Below are positions 42,001-54,000 of a stretch of 64,000 nt of DNA, piece by piece; position 1 is the stretch's first letter, and the number at the start of each line of letters is the position of its first letter. A program made the position numbers and the translations under genes. Below the pieces are notes generated by a model. The model was not told where the DNA came from and ran no database searches. It saw only the letters and a program-made list of their open reading frames with translations. Origin of the DNA: Nocardia sp. NBC_01730. Its GTDB lineage: Bacteria > Actinomycetota > Actinomycetes > Mycobacteriales > Mycobacteriaceae. The stretch covers positions 7,998,001 through 8,062,000 of the forward strand of contig NZ_CP109162.1 of NCBI RefSeq assembly GCF_035920445.1. The letters run 5' to 3'.

Positions 42001-45000
42001 CCCTGTCGAAGGCCGATTCGCGCGCGGACGATGCACAGCACCTGCGGACGGAACCGCGACAGGCAGTGGCGCTCGTGTCGCCGGAACTGGCTGATCTGAT
42101 CGATCGCTATTCGGCGGTGGAGCACTACGGATACCGACCTGAACAGCTCACGTCGTTCGTGGAGACCGCGGAATCGCCTTCTGAGCCGGCACCGGTTGTC
42201 CAGCAAGAATTCTCGGCCGATGTCGACGACGTCCAGGCCTTCGACGGTTCGCTGCGCCCGGCCGTGGCGCTGGAATGGGTGTGGTCGGCGTGGCAGAACG
42301 GGGCGCTGTCGGCCACGGACTTGGACGGACTGGATTCCTTCCGGAGCGAATGCCTGCGTAGGTTGCTGGAGAGCGGCTCGCGTCGGTACATCGCCGCGAT
42401 TTCTCGGACAGTGAACCGGCACCGGGATGCGGTCGCCGTTGCCGTGTTGCGGGGCGCGCTCGAGTTGGCCGAGAAGGTGCCACCGCAGCTGCGCGTTGTC
42501 CAACGTGCGCCGGGGAAGGTCAATGTCCTCGAAGTCGCGGCCACCGCAGGGGTGAGCAAGGCCGCTGTCGAGCGGGCGTTCAGCCACGCCACCTCGATCA
42601 CCGAGGAAAACCGACAGCGAATCCTGCAGGTGGCCGAACGGCTCGGATACGAGCCGCCGAAACGACGGCAGTCGGACATAGCAGTGGCCGATCAGGGCGT
42701 CGGGATCCCGACGGATGTTCCGGCGGCCGGTCGAGTCGCGACTGCCGACCTGCCGGATCTCGGTGCCGAAACCACCACTTTCGTCTTCCCGAAGGAATTC
42801 CGGGAAGGCCCGTTGTTCAACTGTGCACCGCCGATGGTGACGTTCATCAACGAGTTCCAGGCCGAGATCAAGGCAGTAATCGGCCCAGGGCTGGACGATT
42901 CGCGAGATGCCCGGGAACAGGGCGTGCTGGAAGAGGCGATCGCGCGTGGGGTCGGGTTCGAGTGGAAGAACGACGGTTTCGGGTTCGGCGCGGCCGGGTT
43001 GCGCACTGCGTGGGATCTGGTCAGGAATTCGAAGAACCGCCTGGCGGTGGCCGGGGTTATGGAATTCGGCGACGAGGGCGCGCACGCGTTCGGGATGAAG
43101 AAGCGCGCCGACGGCAAGGTCGAAGTGTTCGAGATGGTCGGCGGGAAGGAGCAGCGCTGGGTCGGCGACGAACAGGTGCGGCAGTGGTTCGACTCGCGGG
43201 CGGAGATGAAGCCGGGCCGGATACTCGGCATCGTCGTCGGCGAGCGGGTCGAGGGGCAGCCGTTTGTCGAGGGCCGGGACCGGAAGGCGATTATCGCCCG
43301 GTCCGCGCCGCACGGCCGGGTCCGCGGGCTGCGGTTCGGCCGCCGCGACAGCGGGCAGGCGGGCGCGGTGGCCGGGTTCCTGTCCCGCATCCGCGGGCAA
43401 GTGGCCACCATCTGGCAGCAGCGGAAACTGCTGTCGCAATGGCCCGCCGCGGTGGCCCTGTCCCGTGCGGGCTTCCGGGTCGAAGGCGGGGAAGAACTGC
43501 GCCTGGACGGCGAGGTGTTCGAACCGATCACGCCACGTGAGGTCGGGGTGAACGGACTGGGTTCCTGGGTCGAGCAGGTCATGGAGGAAGCCCGGGCTCG
43601 GCGGGTTGTGCTCGACCTGAACGATGTCACGGTCGAAATCCCGGATCTGGTCCGGCTGCTGGGCGACCGGCCGATCGTAGGGCTGCACGAGGTCGTCGCC
43701 ATCGACCGATTCGGCACCGTCGTGCAGCTGGGCCCGGAGGACCTCGCCCCGGCGCAGGACGGCACCACGCAGCGGCCCGAGCCCACCGACAACAACGACG
43801 ACGGGCCTGATTCCGGGGGCAGCGGAGTCGGCGACGGAGACGGGCCGCCGCTGCCGGAACCGGAGCCGGAGCAACCGTCCGATGGGCTGCTGCCGCAGCC
43901 GTTGGTGGTATTGCGCCGCGATGACGTGCAGCGGCTCGAGCGGCTGCAGGCGGAGCTGTTGACCAGCCGGCCCGAGGAGGCGCTGAAGCCGGAATCGGTG
44001 GCGCGCGACTCGCTGCGGGAGCAGTACTTGCGCCTGATCACATTGTTGGAGCAAGGCAGTGACCTGAAGCAGGGTTCGTTGTCCGATCCACAACGGTTGC
44101 AACGGGAAGTGGACGCACTGGGTAAGGACCGTGTGCGATACCAGCAACTGGAGTCGAAGCTCGGTCCTGCTGTGCAGCAGTTGCTGCCGCTGGTCCGACT
44201 GCACAGGGACATGCAGCGCTTCGCCGAGGCCGATCGGCTCGCCGCGCGTATCGGGTGGATCGACCAGCTGGAAGGGCGGCTGGACGAGGAATTCCGCAAG
44301 GGTGTGCACCGCGCGGAATTCCTGGAACACGCCGAGACGGTTGCCGAGATAGCCGAGCTGGCGCAGCAGCGGGCGGAGATCCTCGATCGGGAACCTACCC
44401 CGGTCCAGGTGTTCGGTGACGCCAAATATGGTTGGCCGTCCGGGCATTCGCGTCCGAGCCAGGAAGCCGAGGCGAAGCTGCGGGAGCAATTCTCCGTCGC
44501 CGGAGTCGAATTGGAGATGGTGCTGGACGCGGCAGGCGTGTCCGGGGTGGACCTGGACACCGTGACCGCGGCGCAGGTGCCTGCGGAACTGGCACCGCAG
44601 GTCGGGGAATTCGGGCGGATGCGCACGCTGGTGACGATGTTGCGCCAGCTCGACGCCGACGCGGAACAGGTGGCTGCGCTGGAAGCTCGATTGCGCGACA
44701 AACTCGTCGCCGTGGTCACCCACCGGCCTGCGGAACAGCCGCCGAACAGCACGGTGGTGGGGTTGGGCCGCAAGCTGATCGGGTTCCGGTTGAGCGAATC
44801 CCAGTCGTGGGAACCGCTGTATCAGCTTCTGCTGGCCAAGGGTGGGCGGTTCGGTATCCACCCGGACCACCTGCCCGACGATGTGGAGCAGTGGGTGGAA
44901 GAGCAGCGGACCGAGCTGACCAACCGCTTGGCGACCCTGCGCCATGACGTCACAACACAGGAGATGACACCGGAATGGGTTGCCCAGGAGAACCTGGAGC

Positions 45001-48000
45001 TGGACCTCGACGTGGACGACCCGGAGCTGGTCGAGGTGTTGGGGGAGCTGGGCCGCCTGGATATGGTGACCCAGGCCGCGACCGAGTTCGTGGCGAAGGA
45101 TCGGGAGCGGCTGAAGGTGCTCCAGCAGCTGGAGGCGGACCTGTGGCTGACCCACGACCAGAAGCGGCAGGCGCAACGCCGCCTCGAGCTGCTGCAGCGC
45201 CAGGGAGCGGATCTCACCGACGCCACCGCGGAATACACGCAGTTGACGCAGCGGGAGCAACAGCTGCACCGGCATCGCGCCAACCTGGAGATCCGGCTGC
45301 AGAACTGGCGTGCGGCGCGCAACCGGCTGGACGAGCGGCTGCTCGAGCTGCGACCCGACCTCTACGGGGTGGATCCGGAAACCGATCCGGAGACGCTCGC
45401 GCTGACCCGGGAGTGCGAAGCCCGGGAACAGGAACTGAATGACGAGTTGCGCCTGACCGAGGTGGCGCTGGCAGTTCCGTCGCCGACTCCGGTGGCCGCA
45501 CTGTCGGAAGACACCGCGGACAACGCCGCCACACCGGATCAGCCCGGCGACGACGACCAGGACGGACCCGCTGCCCGGGACAGCCGGATCGGTGACAGTG
45601 ACCGGCCGGTGTTGCCACTGCCGCCGCCGGAAGCCGGGGAGCCGTACAACGGGCGGCTACCGCAGTCGCTGGTCGCGTTGCGGCGTGCCGAGGTCGCGGA
45701 ATTGGAACGGCTGCATGCACAGCTGCTGCCCAGGCGCCACAAAGTCGCGCTGGAACGCTCCTCGCCAGGGCGCAAAGTCCTGCAGGACATGTACCGACAT
45801 CAGATTATGTGGTTGGAGGAGATCCGGGGTCTGGATCGGGGGACGCTGCAGTCGGATCCGCTGCGGCTGCAACAAGAACTGGATGCGTTGGAGCCCAGTG
45901 ACATGCAGGCGCAGGCCATCCTGGGCACCCTGCCCGACCTGCACAAGGACCTGATGATCCTGGCCGAGGCCGATCGGCTCGAGGAGCGGATCGAGCGGCT
46001 CGACCGGGTGGAGGCCCGGTTGGCCGAGGAATACCTGGCCGGTGCGCACACCGAGGGATTCCGCGTCCAGGCCGAGGACGTTGCCGAACTGGCACTGGCG
46101 GCGCGCCAGCGAGCCGAAATGCGTGACGGACCCGGGCAGGAACAGGTGCTCCTGGCCCTGGAATACGGTTGGCGGCCCGAACAAGTGCGACCGGACACCG
46201 AAGTCGAGGCGCAGCTGCGGGAAGAATTCGCACTGCTCGGCTTCGAGTTGGAACTGGACCCGGAGCTGGCCGAAGTGGACCTGATGACGGTGACTGCCGC
46301 GCAGGTGCCCGCCGAGCTGCGCACGCAGGTGCAGAAGTTCGTGCGGCTGCGCGAGGTGGTCACAGCCCTGGATCGACTGGACGCGCTGGAAACCGAACTG
46401 GACGACAAGCTGCGCGCGGTAGCCGTTCACGTTCCCGCGCAGACTCCGACGAACACCGCGACGGTCGGGTTGGGCAGTGAGCTGATCGCCCTCCGGACGG
46501 CGGAAACCGAACAGCGCGAACAATATTACGAACTCCTGTCGCGCTCGAGTGGGCAATTCGGCTTCCACCCGGACAATCTGCCCGCCGATGTGGGGCAGCA
46601 GCTGGACGATCGCCGGACGGAGCTGGTCAGGCAATTGGCGCGACTGCTCGGAGATGTCCCCGAGCAGCAGCTGACCCCGGAGTGGGTTGCGGCCCGTAAT
46701 GCGGAACTGGGTCCGGAACCCGACGACGCGCAAGAGCCGGACGAGAACAGGGTGGTGCGGCGGCTGGCCGCCCTGGATATCGTGCAGACGTCGGTGTCCG
46801 AGTTGACGTTGGTGGACACCGTGCGCCTGGGCGTGCTGGAGCAGCTGGAAGGACAGCTGTGGCAGATCCACGAACAACTGCAGGAAGCCGAGCTGCAAGT
46901 CGAGCTGTTGCAGCGGGACGCTCCGGATTCACCGGAGCGGAGGCGGGCGCTGGAGAAACAGCAGCGTTTGCAGCGGCGCCGAGACATGTTGCAGCTCAGG
47001 CGCGATGACCTGGAAACGAAGGCATGCGTTCGCCGTCAGGCCTGGGAGAGGGTGGCCGAGCGGTTGGGTGAGCTCGGCCCTACCGCTCGTGACGGCTGGG
47101 AGCTGTCCGCCATGGCGGACACCGACCCGCAGGCGGGGCTCATGGTCGGGCGGTACCTCGAAGCTGAGATGGAGTTGGACGACTGGCTGCAGCAGACCCT
47201 CGATCTGCTGGACCCGACTCGGATGGGGCTGCCCGAGGGCCTTGCCCCGGAAGCCATCCTGGGTGACCCGTCGTCGCGGCCGCCCTGGGACCCCACCGGC
47301 GAACTTGCGTCCGGGACGTTTCTCAGTGCGCTCACCGGCCGCGTCGAGCCGTTGCGGGGAGGGAACGCGGACTTCCGGGTCGGGGATCTGCCTGCGCTGC
47401 ACGGCAGCGTGCCGCATGTCCCGCCCAGCAAGAGTTGGCGTGACCGCCTCGGACTGGACATCGAGCGGGGACAGGCGTTGCGGTCGCTGACCGACGTGGT
47501 GGACATGGTGCGCGACACTGTGCCCGCTTTGCTCCGGAGCGGAGCGGGAGTCCAGGACACCATCGCGGCGCTGCTCGCTGATCCGGAGGTCACCACCGAG
47601 CGGTTGCGGGCTTGGGGCGCCAAGGAATACGCCCTCACCGCGGTCGGATCCGCAGTGACGGGGTATCGACAGTCGGACAGCGCCCGGAAGCAGGCATATC
47701 TGTCCCTGGTCGACGCGGTGAGCATGGCACGCGCCGGCTTGCCCGAGGCGATGCGGCCGACGATGGACAGGGAACAGCTCGCATCGGCTCTGCTGGCCGA
47801 TCCAGAGGGAACGATCGACCGGTTCCGGACCCACGGTGCGACATCCGAGGCACTGGCATCGGTCGAATCGGCGTTGGCGGACTACCAGCAGGCGGATGCT
47901 GCGCTGGCCCAGGGACGACGGACGCTCGCCGATGTGACCGAGATGCTGCGGGACAGCCTGCCCAAGGCGATCCGGGACGGGGCGGGCGTCCAGGCGACAC

Positions 48001-51000
48001 TTGCGGCGTTGCTCTCCGATCCGGCCGCGACGGTGGAGCGGTTGCGAGCCTGGGGCGCAAGGGAATATGCGCTCAACGCGATCGGCCCGGCTCTCACCGA
48101 ATACCGCCGTGCGGCCGAAGAAGTGCGGCGGGCCGACAAGTCGGGTGCCGAGCGGATGCAGGTGGCGCTCGCGGCAGAGGTCGACCAGATCTACCGCGCT
48201 CGGAGGGCGCGAGAAGCCGAGCGCATCGTCCCGACCCGCCGGCCGCGTCCGGTCGCACTGCCGGAGCCGGACGGCGACTGTGTGGCGTTGGCTGGGCAGG
48301 CCGCCAATGACTACTACCGCGCGGTGCTGGGCGACGGGTACCGCAGTGTGCTGGGCAGTGATCGTGCGGTCACGCTGCCGGACGAACCGGTCGACCATGC
48401 CACCACGAGCGCCGAGGACAGCGGTACTCCGGGTGCGGCGATGTCGTGGCAGGCCAGTGGGCACCTCGGCCACTTCGGCGCGGGCGTCGACGGGTTGTCC
48501 GAGGTCGAGGCATGGCTGACCGGAGCCGAAGCAGGGCAGCCCCTGACCGAGCAGGAGCGTGAGCGGCAGCGGAAAGACGCTTCGGGGCGCAGTGTCCTGG
48601 TGGTGGAGTCCTACAGCGAGGACCACTTCCACGCCTATTTCGTGGTCAACCACGAGGGCGAGCTGGTGAAGTTCGACCGCACCGGCAACCTGGTCGGCGA
48701 GTTCACCCCGGCCCAGGGTGCCGACCTGGTTCGCACCGTGCACGGTGTGAAACTCGGCGCGGACGGCAAACCGGCCGAGCCGCTGGCCGTCGACGCCGAA
48801 GGAAACCCTGCCGACCCACTGGACCCGGATTCTCAGTTCACCGCCCCGCCGGCCCCGAGCCCGCGCGTCGGCCAGATCACCGGCATGGACCCCGGCCGCG
48901 CTGACCCAGCCGCTGGAACCGCACGTGAGTCTGCGCTCTCCGAGAAGGCGCCACAGTCGAAACCGGGCGACGGTACCGCGCCGTGGGGGGACCGGACCGC
49001 GGAACTGGTGGTGCGCCCGGATGCCGTGGGGGTGATGGAGCCTGGGCAGGTGGGGCTCTGGCTGGTGCATCAGCTGTCGGATTGGGCTTCGACGACGGTC
49101 GACGATGCCGGGGTGATCCTGGCCGAAGTAATCGAGCACATGGTCGCGCACACCGACGGCCGGATCACAGTGGCGCTGACCGAAACCGGACAACGGCCTG
49201 CTCGGGGTGTGCAGGTCGTCGTTCGCACCGGCAACGGCCTGCGGTTGCCCGCCGCGGTGCTCGACAACCCGGTGATCACCACCTCCGAGGTCGAGGTGGT
49301 GGAGGTCGACAGCGAGGCACCCGGATACGAGATCCGATTCGAGTTCCACGAATCGCTGGAGCTCCCGAAGTGGCTGGGTGTATTGCTGGAGCGCACCTCG
49401 CATCTGCGCGTGGTCCACCGAGGTGAGCTCGCCATAGCGGTACGGTCCCGTGCCATCGCGCAGCTTGCCCGGGCCCTGGCCCGGCACGCCCATCCGGAAC
49501 TGTCCGGGGGACAGACCCAGGACAAGCTCGACACCGATCTGCGGGCCAGGGCGGTGGTCAACCATCGGCGCATGGCCGACGGCAGCACCGAGCTGGAGGC
49601 GGAATATCTGACCTGTCGTTCCGGTGCCGAGTCGGTGCGACTGGCCGTGTATCCGTTGCAGGAGAAAGATTTCGGCGACGGCTTGCGCGGAGTGGGATTG
49701 CGTGATCCGCGCGGAGCGATGGTCGTCCTCGACGAGTTCACCGCCGGCTCGGCGCGACAGCAGCGGTTGCCGCAGCCTGCCCGCCCGCCCGTCCGGATCA
49801 CCGAGTTCGCGCCACGCTCACCGCGTGCGCAGGCTCCGGTGGCGTCGCGCCCGATGTCGGAGGCCGAGCGCCGTGCCCAGTGGGAGCCGACCAGCCGGTT
49901 CACCGACTACAACCCGAACGCGAAGCCCCGAGGTTATCCCACCTCGATCGAAGGGCTCACCGACCCGACACAGCTGAAACAGCTGCAAGGCGAAGCGGAT
50001 GCGGCAAAAGTGTTGGCCCGGCACGGTTATGCGATCTCCCAGAACCCCGAGGTGCCCGGCAGCCGCAATCCGGACTACCTGATCACCGACCCGGTGCACG
50101 GGGCGCGGATTTTCGACTGCTACACACCGGTGACCGGCAACCTCGACACCGTTCTCTACGGGATTCGGTACAAGGTCGTCGTCAAACAGCAGGCCGACCG
50201 GATCGTGGTCAACCTGGCCCACACCAGCGTCGGTATCGACGAGCTCGCATCGTGGCTGAGCAAGGGCCCGGCGATCCCTGGCCTGCACGAGGTCATCGCG
50301 ATCGACAAGCAGGGCGAAGTCGTTCACCTCTACCCGCGCCAAGACGACTTCGAGAGAAAGGTCGCCGAACACGACCCCGGGTTGCCGGAACCGGGCAGCG
50401 CGGGCGACCAGGGCGTCGTCGGATATGAACGCATCGCCGCCGACGGGGTCGGAAACTGCGTGCTGGGTGGGTTCCGGTTCGCCGCCGATGAGCTGGGGCT
50501 GGATGTGGACCTGTCCCGCGTCGAAGGCTTCGACGCGGACGCCGCGCTGGTCGGCGGGGTGCTTCTGGGCGATGTCATGGTGGCAGCCGGGGCGAATGTG
50601 CGCGAGATGGCATCGGTGGACGCGATCTACCGCCATGTGGGTGAGCACGGCGGGGCGATGTTCGGTGCCGTGAAATGGCCCGGGATGGACGCCGGACATC
50701 TCTTCGTGGTGTTCCGCGACCGCGAAAAACAGGTCTGGGTGTTCGAACAGGACAAGCACGTGCAGCGGCTGGTCCGGTTCGAGGAGTGGAAGCACAAACC
50801 GGCCGACCCGGAACGGGTCTTCGCGATCGAATTCGGCGCGGGCAAGCGTGCCGTGGACGCCATCACTCCGGGCGGCGAACCCAGGCCGGTACCCGGCTTG
50901 GGCAAGCGCGACCTGCCGCTGTGGGGAACGCCTCCGGATGGGGACGACGGTCCAGCACCCGAACCGGGAGAGGACCTGATCCCACAGTTCCGGGAGGACT

Positions 51001-54000
51001 ACGACAGGCTGGATACCCGGCTGAACGAGGTCGGCCGGCAAGAGCTCGAACCGCATGAGTGGCAGCAGCTGGTGCTGTTGCAGCAGGTCGACCTGGTGTT
51101 GCAGGAGGTGGGGTACCGAGGCGAAAGCATGGGTGCGGCACTGCCGGTACAGCTGCTGGGTTACCGGTATCTCCCGGACACCGCAGCCGACGGGACACCG
51201 GTCCACAACCGGATCCAGATCGAGGTGGCGTTCCGCAGGCCGCGCACCGCCGGGATCGCGACCGTGTTCGTTCCCGACACCGCGCGGGACGAGGACGAAC
51301 TCGCCGAGAACATTCGCTGGACGATGGATCGATTCCAGCAGGAACAGCAGTTGTCGGAAACGGCCGCGTACCTGGCGGTGTTGCGGCTGGAACTCACTGC
51401 CGACATACCGGGGCAGCTGGACGTGGTGCTGGAAACCCGGCTGCAGAAGGATATCGACAACCTGAAGCGGTTCGTCAGAACCATGAATTCCGGTCGGCGA
51501 GAGCGAATTCCCGCCGAAACCGGTCTCATCACCCTGCTCGACGGCGCAGGAGACGGCGGAGATGTCGTGCAGGCCGCGTTCCTGAGCGACTTACGTTTCG
51601 GTGAAGTGGATTCAGCCAACGGTGTGACGGAATGGACTGTGCTGGAAAGCGGTTCCCGATCCACCGACGAGCGTCGCGAACTCTCGCCAGGGGAGCAGCT
51701 CGCCGCCGCGGAGACGGTGCGGGAGCTGGACCGGATCGCAGGCGCCGCGGACGCCGACCCGGAGATCATCCGCCGTATCGCCGACCTATGCGAAGAACTG
51801 GACGAGCTGCAAGAGGCGATTGTCCGGGGCGCACTCCGTCACATCGGGACGCTCCCCGGAGTGCCGTGGCGGTGGCGGCACGACGCCCATGTCGAGGTGC
51901 TGCGGAACCAGAAAACGGAGGTGGACGGCCTTTCGGAAGGCGAAGCGGCACCGCGGTGGCACGAGCGCTTCACCGCCACCGTGAACGTGTTGGACCGGGC
52001 CAGGCGGGCGCTGGCCCGGATCGGCCATGGCGAGGCGGAGCTCACGGTGTTGTCGGTGGACAGCTACGACGGCTGGGGACCCGCGCTGGTGGCTTTCAAT
52101 GATGTGCACACAGCCGAGCAGATCCGGATACACGTGTTCGGCGGCCCGCAGACCACGCAAATGCTGCACAACGCGCTGCAAGAGACAGTGGAGAATCGCC
52201 GGGCCGCGACGGGCGGGCTGTGGGCAGACGTCGTCGCCCAAGGGCACATGGCGGACGAGCTGGTGGCGGAGCTGGTCGGTATTTTCGAGCTGCGGCGCAG
52301 GATTGCCGACCGTGATCCGATGCTGACCCTGCCGCGGATCGACCTCACCGGGCACGGCAACGGCGCCGCCGTGCTGCAGCAGGCGCTGGCCGACCCCCGA
52401 CTGGCCGACTGGCAGCATCTGTTCAGCACCGATCAGCCAGAGCAACCGGCCGCCGCGGCCTGGCGGCAGCTGGTCGGCCCGATCGCCGACAAGCTGGGCT
52501 GGCGCAACGGCCGGTGCGTGTTGCTCACCGAAGGCGCATCGCGTTCCGAGCTGGTCGAGCTGCGAGACCAATTCGCTGCGCTGCGAACCACTTTCGAAAG
52601 CATCGGGGAAGTCGAGCAGCACACCCAACTGCTCGCCTACCTGGACACCGAGGTGGACGCCACCCCGGTGGCCATATATTCCGACGACCGCTGGGACGGG
52701 TCCGGCCCGTTCGAGGGAATCAACGGTGAGGTGGACAGCGAGGGGATACTGAGTATCCTGCTCGCTCCGACGGACAACACTCCACCCAGCGACGTGATGT
52801 TCGACGAACTGTGGCAGGCCGTCGGCCACCACGTCCGGGCAATACAACCTATGTGGCTGCCGGGGGACTTCGACTACCAGATTTTCCTGGGCGGTATCGA
52901 GTCGGGTCGTTCCCCCGAAGCTGCCGCGGCGGCGACCGAGCTCGGCGGCAACGCCGCCCGCTACGGATTTACCGCCGTGACGGTGACCGGAGCCGTCAGC
53001 GCCGACACAGGCGCTGCGACAGGCTCGGTGGTGGTGACTCTCACCCAGCCGCCTGCCGCGAACCCACCCGAACCCCACACATCGCCGATGGGGGATCGGG
53101 CTTCCAGCCCGACTCAGCCGCTGGGACAGGAGCCTTCCGATGGTGGAAGTTCCCGCGACGAGCCCAGTGCCGAGGCTGCTCCGCAGCCCGGGCAGCCGCC
53201 GGGTCCCGAGGTGGTCGGGTCTCAGGCGCGCGCCGTGGCGCGGGTCGAGGAGTTCCGTTGGCTCTACGCGCTGGACATGGCCTTGGCCGGTGTCCGGGAA
53301 GGCGTCCTCGACATGGCCGCGCGTCTGGGGCTCGCGTCGCAACGGCAGGACCCGGAATCACTGGCGCAGGCTCTTCGGGAACTGCGGGCAGCACAGCCGG
53401 GTGAGATCGAACCCGCTCGTGCCGAGCAGATCCGGGTGCTGACGGAAGCGCTGCAGGAATACCGGGGGGTGTATGAAGTATCGGGTCGCTCGCACGCGCT
53501 GCACGGTGAACGAGTGTTGGCCGAACTGGACTTCGAAGGTCTTCGGTTGGAGCGCGACCTATACGCGGCCGAGCATGGCTTGGATCCTGAGCGGCTGCCG
53601 GATCCACCCCCCGAAGCGATCGCCGAGGTGGTATCCCGGCTGCACACTGTCCAGGAGAAGATCACTCGTCTCGACGGTGGCCTGAGTTGGCTCTCGACCC
53701 GGATTGCGCGGCTGCCCGATCCGCCGATCCGCAATACCGAAGGGCCCGCGGTGGTGGCGACTGCGGCGGCGGTCACCGGCAATCCGGAGATCCGCCCGCT
53801 GACCCGGGACGTCGGCTATGTCGGGGCGCCGGTGTTCGAGTTGGCGGCCGCGTTGGGTTCGCGGCCACAGGAATTCGGTGACTACGACGACGTGGTCGAT
53901 ATCTTGGGAACATTGGGACCTGGTGCCGCGGTAGTCATCTGTGACGATCACTCGGACGACGACGGCAGCTACGTTGTGGTCAACAGCGGCCATGGGATTC

